IMG/VR virus record: IMGVR_UViG_3300035180_000343
Coordinates: 62,001-126,000 of that record
Length of the DNA stretch: 64,000 bases
DNA from: a virus
Strand: one strand, 5' to 3'
The notes beneath the pieces were generated by a model. That model had not been told where the DNA came from. It saw nothing but the letters and a program-made list of their open reading frames with translations, and searched no databases. Shown piece after piece: positions 17,444-26,388 of the stretch; within the stretch, counting starts at the first letter, position 1, and each line of letters starts with the position of its first letter. Position numbers and translations under genes: made by a program.

Positions 17444-17943
17444 TGTTCCAGTTCCGAGTAAAGAAGTCTAGGTCTAAACGAAAAACTATCGACCCCAACA
17501 TCTAAGAGTTTCCTATGTGTTTTGGTATTTGTGCCATGGCAATGACCATGCAAAAACAAATCAATTTCATCCCCAATCTTTTCAATATCTTTTGGATCGA
17601 TTGGACGATGTGACATGAAGAATGTGTTACCACCAACTTCTATTGTTGCACAATCCTGAATCTCAACCCATTCTAAATCAAGTGTTTTCTTCTTATCATG
17701 GTTCCCGATAATAAGAACCTTTTGTCCGTTCAATCTAGAAAATATTTCGGAATTCAGTTCGGTAGAAATTCCACATGAAAAATCCCCTAGATGAAACACC
17801 AGATCATCTGGTGATATCGATTCATTCCATCGTTGGATCATAGTTTCGTTCATTTCTTCCGATGTTTCGAATGGACGATTGCAGTATTTAATGATATTCC
17901 GATGCCCAAAATGTGTATCCGACGTAACCCAAATTTTACTCAT
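17440..17943 (-). CDS. Calcineurin-like metallophosphoesterase
   Basis: 167 residues. The full motif set is present: SDTHFGHRN, HLGDF, IIGNHDKK, MSHRP and HGHCHG, giving a two-metal phosphodiesterase/phosphatase site. Compact phage size. It is sandwiched between a KxDG ligase-like gene and a nucleotidylyltransferase with overlapping ends, so its substrate may be a nucleic-acid end or a nucleotide made by them. Substrate cannot be read. Confidence 0.85.
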   Translation of the reverse strand: MSKIWVTSDTHFGHRNIIKYCNRPFETSEEMNETMIQRWNESISPDDLVFHLGDFSCGISTELNSEIFSRLNGQKVLIIGNHDKKKTLDLEWVEIQDCATIEVGGNTFFMSHRPIDPKDIEKIGDEIDLFLHGHCHGTNTKTHRKLLDVGVDSFSFRPRLLYSELEQ

Positions 17944-17944
17944 C

Positions 17945-18844
17945 TCAAACCTTTCTTTTAGAGTCTTTAAACTCTTTCGTCGTTACTTTAAGAGATTTGC
18001 CATTGATCGCAAGGACAATCCCTTCAATTTCTTTTCCAAACTTATCTTTTCCGTCGATATCAGCATTTAGAATCAACGTCGCAAGGTCTTCTTTTACTTT
18101 ATTGACAATAGCAAGCAAATTCTCTTTTTGAATTTTGTCGGCTGCTTTTCTACTTTTCAAAATTTCTATATGAGAATCATCAAAATTGACTAGAGGATCA
18201 ATAGTAGCATTTATATCCAATGAGTCTATTTTCATTGAAGTATCGGCAAATTTAATTTTATCATTGCTAAACTTGAACAAATTTTTCTTTATAGACTCTT
18301 GTTGATCTTTTGGCAACTGTTCGCCAGTTGAAGCAACAACAAAATCAATTGGAAAAATAGTCATCAAACTTCCGAGTTTTGTCTTGTCATATTTTATAGT
18401 GACAAACGTAATCCCAGTGTCGTCTTCGGTTGCCATTGGGTTATAAAATATCTCACATATAAGTTTAACGTCATTTGGGATTGCTGTCAAGAAGTCTGCC
18501 GATTTAAAAATGTCAAACATATCGTCATAGTGTTGAGCACGGATAACAATTTCGTCCTTTGCTCCTTTTGCTTTTGCATGAGTCGAGAATGCTTTTGGTT
18601 CAAATATCGGACCAGTTCTTGACCCCTCAACAAACACTTTTCCGTCTTTGTTTTTTCCAATACGAAATCCTAGTCCGTCTACTTTCAATGATACCGGAAT
18701 ATCTTTTAAAACCCCACCTAATTCAGATTTAAACGATTTTACGAGGGAGATGAATTCTTCCGGTTTCATCGCTTGTAGATGTTCCATTGTAGTTCGTTTT
18801 GTCTGGACTACGTCTTCATAAATGAACTGTCGAAATGTTTTCAA
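17945..18844 (-). CDS. Ligase/nucleotidyltransferase-fold protein with virion-targeting-like N-terminus
   Basis: 299 residues. Residues ~50-62 read VSLKVDGLGFRIG, a covalent-nucleotidyltransferase motif I (KxDG). A later GKEIEGIVLAI resembles motif IV and LKVTTKEFK motif V of DNA/RNA ligases and capping enzymes. The start MKTFRQFIYEDVV resembles T4 capsid-targeting sequences (MKTYQEFIAEA) with a gp21-type IxE cleavage signal, suggesting packaging in the head. Coupled on both sides by overlaps. The ligase activity is inference. Confidence 0.6.
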   Translation of the reverse strand: MKTFRQFIYEDVVQTKRTTMEHLQAMKPEEFISLVKSFKSELGGVLKDIPVSLKVDGLGFRIGKNKDGKVFVEGSRTGPIFEPKAFSTHAKAKGAKDEIVIRAQHYDDMFDIFKSADFLTAIPNDVKLICEIFYNPMATEDDTGITFVTIKYDKTKLGSLMTIFPIDFVVASTGEQLPKDQQESIKKNLFKFSNDKIKFADTSMKIDSLDINATIDPLVNFDDSHIEILKSRKAADKIQKENLLAIVNKVKEDLATLILNADIDGKDKFGKEIEGIVLAINGKSLKVTTKEFKDSKRKV

Positions 18845-20088
18845 AGTTGAAACCCCATCTTGTCTGCGGCGCGGCCATCGAGTGACCCTCTAACCTGATA
18901 CGATTTTGACCTAAGATATACTCTTGAGGACGACATATTATTCAATAAATCTTTTCCAGTTAAAACTTCCCATTTTGGGATACCAGTTGCGCCAATGTCT
19001 AGTTTTACATAAACTAAATCGGATGACAATGCATCTGAAATAAATGGTCTAAAATCTAACCTTGGGTCGGTTTTCGAATAAGTCTCAATCAATTGTCCAA
19101 CTACTTGACTCAGCCCAATTGTTGTAATGCCCTTATTCCAAAAATCAATCTTGGATGGGTCAACTGATTCAATCCACTTCATTGCCGCATACGGAATGAG
19201 TTCATCTTTTCTCGCGTTCTTTTGAACCCACGAAGAATCAAATGTCTTGAACTCTTTGAACTTCATTTCTTTCAGATATTCCCCAGCTTTTATAGGACCA
19301 ACCCAAGCAGTATTTGACTCGATCTCCCGAATTATATTCGTCATTGGATCATTAAACCACTTCGACTTCTTATCTAACATTGAAAGAAGATCGGAACCCT
19401 TGACGGTATTTGTATGTTTTGCTGCAGTCTTTGCAGATACATTTATTACGCCAGTTGACTCAATAATATAGTCGAGCAATGGTTCGTTTGGTCTTTTTGG
19501 AAATTCAACGATTGAATATTTGTTGGCAACCTTTCCGATTGTTGCAAACATATCATTTTCAACAATTGCAATCGGTCCGAGACATTCTCCAAAGTCCTTC
19601 ATCACTGATGCGATGTCAATATTCTTTCTATGTTCTTTGAAAAAATCAACCAACGTGGAATTTGGAATTTTGCCCAATTGATGAGAAATTAACATTGAAC
19701 AATAAGACCCAGTCATTCCTAATTTTAACTCGTTTGTATTTCCTTGTAAAGTCTCGACATATTTTGGATATTTCAGGGGTTGAGTTAGACCAAACTTATC
19801 GGGTTTCAGAACATTTTGAGGAAGACGAGTTGACGTCACTTCGATTTTCATAACAATGAATTCGGTTGGGCTTATTTCGATATATCCTTTGGATGATTTC
19901 AAAATGCCGGACCCGTTTGTTTTTCTCTTCCATTTTGGGTTGTGATCTAGAAGTGTGGTGATTGCTCCCGCTCGTTGTGCATTCGGCAAGAATATATGAT
20001 AAACCGTCTTCTTAGGTCTTCCTTGTGTCAGAACAGAAATATCAGACGCACCAGTGATTTCTTTTAGCTCTTCAACAAAATCTTTCAC
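18841..20088 (-). CDS. Unknown protein of the 16.6-21.2 kb operon
   Basis: 415 residues, soluble, mixed alpha/beta. Contains GYIEISPTEFIVMKIEVTS near residue 70 and a basic C-terminus (YQVRGSLDGRAADKMGF). It starts 4 bases inside the preceding gene and ends 4 bases inside the ligase-like gene. No family recognised. The ExK-like spacing near residues 70-86 is compatible with a nuclease core, but I do not claim it. Confidence 0.6.
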   Translation of the reverse strand: MKDFVEELKEITGASDISVLTQGRPKKTVYHIFLPNAQRAGAITTLLDHNPKWKRKTNGSGILKSSKGYIEISPTEFIVMKIEVTSTRLPQNVLKPDKFGLTQPLKYPKYVETLQGNTNELKLGMTGSYCSMLISHQLGKIPNSTLVDFFKEHRKNIDIASVMKDFGECLGPIAIVENDMFATIGKVANKYSIVEFPKRPNEPLLDYIIESTGVINVSAKTAAKHTNTVKGSDLLSMLDKKSKWFNDPMTNIIREIESNTAWVGPIKAGEYLKEMKFKEFKTFDSSWVQKNARKDELIPYAAMKWIESVDPSKIDFWNKGITTIGLSQVVGQLIETYSKTDPRLDFRPFISDALSSDLVYVKLDIGATGIPKWEVLTGKDLLNNMSSSRVYLRSKSYQVRGSLDGRAADKMGFQL

Positions 20089-21194
20089 TTGTACCTCGCG
20101 TAGAAGGATTTCTTCATTTCGTCGAAGTCTTTAACGGATCCACCGAGTTTCTTAGTTAGAACGCTAATCATCGCATTCTTCTCATCGAGATCCTTGTCTG
20201 GATCTCCACGGTATAGTCCCTGTGCCGAATCTCCCCAGAGTGTATAAGCAAACCCAGTAACAATCGGCTTCCATGTGGACTTCGGAAGATTTTTTTGAAT
20301 GAGGTCGATAAGTCCCGTGAAACTACTAAATTGTTTGAGCTCGTCCGAAGATGGAGAATGTCCAAACCATTCTTTAAATACGAAATCTAGATCAGTGTTG
20401 CCAGGAGATTCTGTTGTCGACATTTCTCTATAATGTGGAATGTCGTTTGTCTTTATTTGTTTTCCAGAATCATCTTTGATTGGGGAAAGTTTGGTTCGTA
20501 GCCCACCAGTAACACTGAATGCGCGCTCACTTGAAAGGATTTCTTTATCTTTCCCTCTAGACGTCTTTGCTGGAATCAAAACCTTCTTAAGATTTGGAGC
20601 TTCCATTGCGCGCAGAAGATATTTGTGAGCAACTCCCTTAATACCTTGCTCCATATCTTCCCATGCTGAGGAATGACTAAACTGTGCCCATGGCGTCGGT
20701 TTGCCAGTTTTGTCGAATTCTACCAACTCCATATCAATCTGAATGTTGGTATCATATGGAACAAGTGTCCATAGAGTGATAAATTGTCCAGCCGATTTCT
20801 TATATCCAACGAATGTCAACGGGCCAAATGTTTCACCTTCGATACCAGAATTCAAGAATTTTTCAACAAACGGTTCAAGGTTGCCATCGACTTGAGTGTC
20901 AATATCTCCAACCGACTGTTTCACTTTAGAAAACTTTTCGTCTTCAATTTTCTTCAAGTCAAAGAAATGAAATGCAGAACCAGAAAGAAATTCTTTAGAC
21001 TTGAAAAGAGAATCGTTCCACAAATAAAGACCAGTCGACTTCGAAAATGCTTTATTGATTTCAGACAATCCCTTATCAATAACAGGGACGATTTCTTTTC
21101 TTGATAGTTTTGTCAGGTCAATTCGTTGTGCTTCGGCGTCTCCCAAACGAACATTTCCACCTTCTGAAACGAACTTTCTAAAACTTTTTAACAC
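20085..21194 (-). CDS. Candidate nucleotidyltransferase with virion-targeting-like N-terminus
   Basis: 369 residues from a GTG at 21194, chosen because GGTGG lies 8-12 nt upstream; a TTG at 21209 is the alternative. The start is LKSFRKFVSEGG, parallel to MKTFRQFIYED two genes on. SVGDIDTQVDGN around residue 95 is the D-x-D pattern of pol-beta-type nucleotidyltransferases. First gene of the operon, with a CATAAATA late-type promoter at 21229. The catalytic call rests on one motif. Confidence 0.5.
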   Translation of the reverse strand: MLKSFRKFVSEGGNVRLGDAEAQRIDLTKLSRKEIVPVIDKGLSEINKAFSKSTGLYLWNDSLFKSKEFLSGSAFHFFDLKKIEDEKFSKVKQSVGDIDTQVDGNLEPFVEKFLNSGIEGETFGPLTFVGYKKSAGQFITLWTLVPYDTNIQIDMELVEFDKTGKPTPWAQFSHSSAWEDMEQGIKGVAHKYLLRAMEAPNLKKVLIPAKTSRGKDKEILSSERAFSVTGGLRTKLSPIKDDSGKQIKTNDIPHYREMSTTESPGNTDLDFVFKEWFGHSPSSDELKQFSSFTGLIDLIQKNLPKSTWKPIVTGFAYTLWGDSAQGLYRGDPDKDLDEKNAMISVLTKKLGGSVKDFDEMKKSFYARYK

Positions 21195-21227
21195 GAGATT
21201 TCCACCCAAAGTAATTTCCTTATCGTG

Positions 21228-21980
21228 TTATTTATGGACATTTCGATACTTGACAATCATATCGATCATAACTTGTTCGTCTTGGTTTGGATTCTCACAC
21301 TTTAAATAGGAATCCATTAAATCATTTGCAAACTTGGATGTGCTTGGATCGACTTTATAAACTTCGTCAATTCCATTCAACTTCATTACGAGAAACCGTT
21401 TGACGCATTGTTTACATTCGCCACATGGGACTCCATCATTATGCCAACAACTTGTAGTTTCTTTCAGTTCTGGAATGATTTCTTTTCCGAATGTCTCGAT
21501 AGCCCATTTTACGGTGTCAACCTTTGACATCTTCTCTTCGACGAACGGAAACCTAACTTTACATCCATTGATGAATGGAGATAGCACATATGACAATACT
21601 TCCGAAGTCATTGCCCTAAACTTTTCATTCTTGTCGGTTGCTTGTTCGTTGTCCTCGTCAAACAATGTCCCCATCCATACTTCATCTGGAAGTTCTTGGC
21701 TTGCGGCCAGAGTAGCAAATACAAGATTCCTTCCAGGAATATAGATAGCAGATGCAAACGGATCAGACTTCTTGGACACGGGACGAATACCAGCTGGAGA
21801 TAACCAATCAATAGTTCGAATCTCAACATATTCTGGAAGTCGGTCAATCTCAACCTCTTCGGAATCTGCTCCATGTGCATAGTAAATACACTTTACATCC
21901 GCATCTGGATAATTCTTCTCGGCATATTTCTTCATCAGGAAACTGTCCAACCCACCACTATACAAAATCACAATCTTCAT
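21228..21980 (-). CDS. queC: 7-cyano-7-deazaguanine (preQ0) synthase
   Basis: 250 residues. The N-type ATP pyrophosphatase P-loop is SGGLDS at residues 8-13. YIPGRNLVFAT and the zinc cluster CWHNDGVPCGECKQCVKR are diagnostic of QueC. Converts CDG to preQ0 with ATP and ammonia. It is a stand-alone QueC, not a Gat-QueC fusion. Lies 19 bp behind the HAD gene and ends against the late promoter of the next operon. Confidence 0.92.
   Translation of the reverse strand: MKIVILYSGGLDSFLMKKYAEKNYPDADVKCIYYAHGADSEEVEIDRLPEYVEIRTIDWLSPAGIRPVSKKSDPFASAIYIPGRNLVFATLAASQELPDEVWMGTLFDEDNEQATDKNEKFRAMTSEVLSYVLSPFINGCKVRFPFVEEKMSKVDTVKWAIETFGKEIIPELKETTSCWHNDGVPCGECKQCVKRFLVMKLNGIDEVYKVDPSTSKFANDLMDSYLKCENPNQDEQVMIDMIVKYRNVHK
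21229..21236 (-). promoter_or_regulatory. Late-type promoter of the five-gene operon
   Basis: CATAAATA on the minus strand inside the end of queC, about 35 nt before the GTG at 21194. Confidence 0.4.
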
Positions 21981-21999
21981 TTGGAATCCTTAAAAATAA

Positions 22000-22386
22000 T
22001 CATTTGTGCCTTACGTTCTCTTTAGTAACCAAATCGTGCACAATTCTAACAACTTTTACGTCAGGACACAACCTTTCAATTTCGTCGGCCTGGATTGGGT
22101 CGTCTTCGTAGTGAATTACTATTTTCATGTCAAAAATAGAGTTCAACAGATTGATGGTTTTTCCTTTATGAGTCCCAGACGACAATCTACTCTTTTTGTC
22201 GAATGGAAGTGGATTGAAGAAGGGGTAATTCATAATCCCCCTACTCTTCAACATCGCTATCGTTTCTGGAATTTCTTCAAACGACCTTCCAGTGATAATG
22301 ACATCGTTTTCTCTTGGAGTTAATCCAGGATATTCTCCCATGAAAATAACTCCGTCAATGTCATAACTCGCAATAGGATCATTCAT
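22000..22386 (-). CDS. HAD-family phosphatase
   Basis: 128 residues. Motif I YDIDGVIF (DxD), motif II VIITGRS, a Lys region, and motif IV HYEDDPIQADEI are in order; no cap domain fits. It starts 8 bases inside the end of ino1, so the two proteins are made together. It could dephosphorylate inositol 3-phosphate or act on a nucleotide. The substrate is inference from position. Confidence 0.75.
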   Translation of the reverse strand: MNDPIASYDIDGVIFMGEYPGLTPRENDVIITGRSFEEIPETIAMLKSRGIMNYPFFNPLPFDKKSRLSSGTHKGKTINLLNSIFDMKIVIHYEDDPIQADEIERLCPDVKVVRIVHDLVTKENVRHK

Positions 22387-23665
22387 AGTCAGTCTTTCCA
22401 GCTTGAAATGTATATGGAAGATCTTTCGCCCTTGGCCGTTTGTCTTTTAGTTGAGGCTCAGTCAACTTTGTCAACACTCTCCTTGCAAGTGCATCACACT
22501 CAAACTTTGCATCGTTGGTTGAAAGTTGAAGAGGAGGAGTTTTCTGAGTCCAAGCAGAAGGACCACGCAAAAATCCAACGACTCCAAGTTCCGAAGCCAC
22601 TTTGCAGAATCGAATTGCCGAGATAACCACTCCACCGGAATTAGGAGAATCTTGAACCGACATTCGACATGCAAGCTCATAACGAGCTCCAGCAAATCCG
22701 TAAGCAACTATGTCGATATTACAAATCTTATTATCAGACCCAACATATTGTCCACCTGGTTTCTGATGAACAGTTAATGATGGGCCAGCATAGAGTGTCA
22801 TTCCGGCAATTGATTCATTTCGAACCGAGTTTTGTCCCTTCAATACGTTTTCTTTTGAAACGTGTTTACTATGGAGCCTATCTTTGCTCGACATATTTAA
22901 GAAATCGGTATTTGCCGTTCTACCAGTTCTAATATGTTCCTGACCCTGTGTGCTTCCCGCGCTCATATTAAGTTGAATATGCTGAGAAACTATAAGACCA
23001 GAATCGAGCATTGCTCCTTGGAGAACTTCGGAAAGTCTCGATGCTCCCCATGCCGACCGCATATCTGACCCAACAATTGTTAGCCCAGCATCAATAAATT
23101 TCTGTTCATATTCCATAGTCTCTTCGGTTGAAATTAGTGTCGGAATACAATTTACTACATGGCATTTTGCTTGAATTGCGGCGTCAATATAAAACCGACT
23201 TGCTTCTTCTGAACCAACTGGAAGGTAGTTAATTACTACGTCGACCTTATGATATTTTAAAAGATCGACAATTCGTTGGAACGGCTCGGCTGGAATTGCT
23301 CCAGTCCTAAATGAAACATCTTCTGGGAAATCTAGCATATAGGGAGCAACTCCGTCGAGCTCAGGTCCAGAGTAGACAATTGCTCCCTTTTCGACACACG
23401 CAGTCGGTCCAGTGTCAACAATCTGCCGAACGTGGTCCATCGCACAATTTGGTTTAGCGCGAAGTGCTTCGATTAGTGGACGGTTAACTTTTCGAATATC
23501 AACATCAAACCCACAAACGAATTCAATATCGTGAGCAGTATAACCCCCAATATCATGATACATCAACCCGACTTTATCGGTCGGGTTTTCATTGTAATAT
23601 TGGACTCCCTCAACTAAACTTTTTGCACAATTTCCAACACCAACAATCGCGACTCTGATTTTCAT
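22379..23665 (-). CDS. ino1: Myo-inositol-1(3)-phosphate synthase
   Basis: 428 residues. The Rossmann start RVAIVGVGNCAKSLVEGVQY, then DIEFVCGFDVD, DMRSAWGASRLSEV and FLNMSSKDRLHSKHVSK match the actinobacterial/archaeal Ino1 type. NAD-dependent conversion of glucose 6-phosphate to inositol 3-phosphate. I know of no standard phage role. Without tnpB element 2 its start would lie about 24 bp behind the dpdA stop. It is now transcribed from the element's outward promoter or by read-through. Confidence 0.88.
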   Translation of the reverse strand: MKIRVAIVGVGNCAKSLVEGVQYYNENPTDKVGLMYHDIGGYTAHDIEFVCGFDVDIRKVNRPLIEALRAKPNCAMDHVRQIVDTGPTACVEKGAIVYSGPELDGVAPYMLDFPEDVSFRTGAIPAEPFQRIVDLLKYHKVDVVINYLPVGSEEASRFYIDAAIQAKCHVVNCIPTLISTEETMEYEQKFIDAGLTIVGSDMRSAWGASRLSEVLQGAMLDSGLIVSQHIQLNMSAGSTQGQEHIRTGRTANTDFLNMSSKDRLHSKHVSKENVLKGQNSVRNESIAGMTLYAGPSLTVHQKPGGQYVGSDNKICNIDIVAYGFAGARYELACRMSVQDSPNSGGVVISAIRFCKVASELGVVGFLRGPSAWTQKTPPLQLSTNDAKFECDALARRVLTKLTEPQLKDKRPRAKDLPYTFQAGKTDYE

Positions 23666-23752
23666 ACAATTTCCTTCATTATATCAGTTAGTGCCATAAA
23701 ATCTTGGTCTTTAGGCCAAAAATATAAGGCGTGGTTTTCAACTTGTTTTAAT

Positions 23753-23781
23753 AGTGTATATTAGTGGAATGATTTTGTCAA
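23753..23781 (-). promoter_or_regulatory. Outward promoter in left end of element 2
   Basis: Minus strand TTGACA, 17 bp, TACACT, reading out toward ino1. Confidence 0.65.
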
Positions 23782-23834
23782 GTGCTTTGACAAAATTATT
23801 TCGTCAAAGTTGAACAATTATATAAATACGTAAT

Positions 23835-25106
23835 ATGAAACAATTTATCTCGTACAAATATCGGATTTATCCAACAGAAGACCAACAAGTTCTTCTGAGT
23901 AAAACCTTTGGCTGTAAACGAGCGATTTTCAACCATTACCTTGAAATACAGGAAACTCGATTTAAAAACAAAGAACCTCGGTTAAGCAATTTCGACATCA
24001 ATAAAGACATTACCAAACTGAAGAAAGAAAAGGAATGGCTATATGAAGTTGATAATGCTGCATTACAATCTTCTGCTGAAGACTTAACAAAAGCATACGA
24101 CAATTTCTTCAAGTCGGTTACTGGTAAGAGAAAAGGTCCGAAGATATCTCCACCGAAGTTCAAGAACAAGAATTCGCGCCAATCATATAGAACTCACTAC
24201 GTTCACGTTAATGAAGACGGAACACTGCATATTCCGAAACTAAAGTCAGTCAAAGCAGCCATCCACAGAGAAATTCCAGAAGGATCGAAAATTAAATCGG
24301 CGACCGTTTCAAGAAATCCTGACGGAAGATATTATGCATCAATTTTAGTAGAAACAGAAGTAACATCAAGGCCGATGACCTATCGGGAAGTCGGTTGCGA
24401 TTTAGGTCTCAAGGATTTGTTAATTACCTCAAGTGGTATAAAATTCAAGAGGCCAGATGAATTGCCGAACATTGCGAGAACCAAGCAATTATTGAAGTTG
24501 AAGCAAAAACAGTTCGCGAGAACCGTTAAAGGTAGCAAAAATCACGAATCTTTAAGACTCCAAGTAGCACGGCTTTATTCGAAGAGCACAAGACAAAGAA
24601 ACGAATATTATCATCTAGTTAGTAGATACTTGGTTGATAATTACGATTCTATCTACGTTGAAGACTTGTCGAGTAAAAATATGTTACAAAACAGGAAGTT
24701 GAGTCGAGCAATCCACGAAGTGGCGTGGTCAACCTTGTCTGGGATGATCCAGTACAAATCATCTTGGGCTGGTAAAACTTATCATCGGATTGATCGTTGG
24801 TATCCAAGTAGCAAGACTTGCTCTTCTTGTGGTCATAAACTTGAAACACTTGACCTCGGCACCAGAGAATGGACTTGTCCGAACTGTGGAACTCATCATG
24901 ACCGTGATTTAAATGCTGCTATGAACATTCTTCATGTCGGACAATCCGACTGTTATGGAGAAGCAATAAAGTCGCATGCAATAGGCGACTTGGGACTAGA
25001 AATCCCATCGGCCCTACAGAAAATGACCATTAAAATCGAGAGATCCAATGCTAATGTGTTGGTTGGTCATGGGAGTGGGCAAGCCGCGTCCTTTAGGAAG
25101 CGGTAG
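23835..25106 (+). CDS. tnpB: TnpB RNA-guided nuclease, copy 2
   Basis: 423 residues, highly similar to copy 1 throughout. Catalytic GCDLGLKDLL, YVEDLSSKNM, zinc finger CSSCG...CPNCG and DRDLNAAMNI are all intact. Begins MKQFISYKYRIYP. TATAAATA lies 8 nt upstream and no Shine-Dalgarno is seen. Differences from copy 1 are scattered substitutions, so it is an older divergence and not a fresh transposition. Confidence 0.93.
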   Translation: MKQFISYKYRIYPTEDQQVLLSKTFGCKRAIFNHYLEIQETRFKNKEPRLSNFDINKDITKLKKEKEWLYEVDNAALQSSAEDLTKAYDNFFKSVTGKRKGPKISPPKFKNKNSRQSYRTHYVHVNEDGTLHIPKLKSVKAAIHREIPEGSKIKSATVSRNPDGRYYASILVETEVTSRPMTYREVGCDLGLKDLLITSSGIKFKRPDELPNIARTKQLLKLKQKQFARTVKGSKNHESLRLQVARLYSKSTRQRNEYYHLVSRYLVDNYDSIYVEDLSSKNMLQNRKLSRAIHEVAWSTLSGMIQYKSSWAGKTYHRIDRWYPSSKTCSSCGHKLETLDLGTREWTCPNCGTHHDRDLNAAMNILHVGQSDCYGEAIKSHAIGDLGLEIPSALQKMTIKIERSNANVLVGHGSGQAASFRKR

Positions 25107-25131
25107 TTGACCAAGCTCAAAAGAAACTACT
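24960..25131 (+). ncRNA. Presumptive omega-RNA of element 2 with guide
   Basis: Same scaffold region as in element 1; guide would begin at 25112 (caagctcaaaagaaacta). Limits approximate. Confidence 0.45.
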
Positions 25132-26388
25132 GATGTCGACTTGCTTTTCTTTCACTGCAACTGATTTCATTGACGATTTAAAAATGTTCGACCATTCGTC
25201 AAAATCTGTTTTTGTATCTACATCTTGAAACGAACGATACATCGAAAACTTTTTCATGTCAACAACATCCTCAAGTCTTGGAGCAGACAAGAATGTTTTT
25301 ATAGCTTCCAACAATGCCAAACTCGATGTAACAGCAAATGCCGTCCATACTCTAACAATCTCATTCTTATCTTTTCCAGCAGCAATATGTTTTTCGTTGC
25401 TGCTGTTGATTACATTGTGTAGGTGCTTTGGGCTATGGACTCCATCCAACTGGTCTATCTCTTTGATTTTGTTGAATATTTTTTCATATGCTACTTGGTC
25501 ATAATGCCGTCCAAATGAAAATTGATTTTGGTCTGGACCGTCCGCAACATAAAAACAACCTTTTGTGATTCCACTTGTATGAGATGTCGAATCGAAACTT
25601 AAAATAACATCTGAATTTCTACCATCTCTAAAGCATACCAAGTTTGGTACGAGCCGACGCATTGATCCAACACCCAAAAGGTGAATCTGTTTGTTTTTTA
25701 GATTATATTTTCGAAGTATTTGGAAACTAGCGAATGTTCGAACAAAGGATTCATATTCTCCATTTCCAAGTGAGGTTGAACCAAGAGAAATTCCACCTAA
25801 GTAGTCATGATAATCTGGGGGAAGTTCGTTCAGAATAATATCCGCCCATTGTAAAAAAGTGTCGACATCATTTCCCTGAACAATCATCAATGGTTTGCTA
25901 ACTGTTCCGAATTCTCTAAAGGCGTCGATTTGCTCTTTCAGATTAGCTGCCGAATCCTTCGCACACTTTACGAAAATATCCTTATCGAAGAATCTGTCAC
26001 CAGTGCTACCAATCTTTGAGGAAGCAGTTGGGGTATAAAGAGGAATCTCGTCAAACGACATCGCAATTGTTGAGTTCTTTGCTTGAGACTCATATATTTT
26101 TCGCTTGATGCCAGAGTCAATCTTCGACCCACGAGTGATAATTTGAAGACCGCCAGAATCAGCATGAATATCACAAATTACATCTCGTAGATATTTGTTC
26201 AGTACATCTCCTCCCGATTTTTCCGTAAATGCGTTATATAACATTCCAAGAGAATATCCTTTTGCCTTTACCTTTTTGAATAAATTGCGAAGGAACTCGG
26301 TATTCTCTTCTGTATAAGACGAATTCATCAAGAGTTTTGGATATCCAACTCCAGACATAATGTAGTGGAACCGATCAACATCAACCAT
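25117..26388 (-). CDS. dpdA: DNA 7-deazaguanine transglycosylase (DpdA-like, TGT fold)
   Basis: 423 residues. Features of the tRNA-guanine transglycosylase barrel: HADSGGLQI (DSGGFQ-type Asp), YLGGISLGSTSLG (base-binding GGLSxG) and LLGVGSMRRLVP then LSFDSTSHTSG, where the catalytic Asp of TGTs lies. The Cys zinc site of tRNA TGTs is absent, as in phage DpdA proteins. Expected to swap guanine in DNA for preQ0 or a derivative. Start overlaps the folE stop (TAATG). Confidence 0.8.
   Translation of the reverse strand: MVDVDRFHYIMSGVGYPKLLMNSSYTEENTEFLRNLFKKVKAKGYSLGMLYNAFTEKSGGDVLNKYLRDVICDIHADSGGLQIITRGSKIDSGIKRKIYESQAKNSTIAMSFDEIPLYTPTASSKIGSTGDRFFDKDIFVKCAKDSAANLKEQIDAFREFGTVSKPLMIVQGNDVDTFLQWADIILNELPPDYHDYLGGISLGSTSLGNGEYESFVRTFASFQILRKYNLKNKQIHLLGVGSMRRLVPNLVCFRDGRNSDVILSFDSTSHTSGITKGCFYVADGPDQNQFSFGRHYDQVAYEKIFNKIKEIDQLDGVHSPKHLHNVINSSNEKHIAAGKDKNEIVRVWTAFAVTSSLALLEAIKTFLSAPRLEDVVDMKKFSMYRSFQDVDTKTDFDEWSNIFKSSMKSVAVKEKQVDISSFF

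Larger units (their letters stand above)
23685..25111 (+). mobile_element. IS605/IS1341-type tnpB element 2
   Basis: Left end CAGTTAGTGCCATAAAATC follows ATTATAT; right end closes with GCGGTAGTTGAC. The left-end hairpin is more diverged than in the other copies. Inserted between dpdA (stop 25117) and ino1 (start 23665), interrupting what would otherwise be one operon. Confidence 0.85.
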
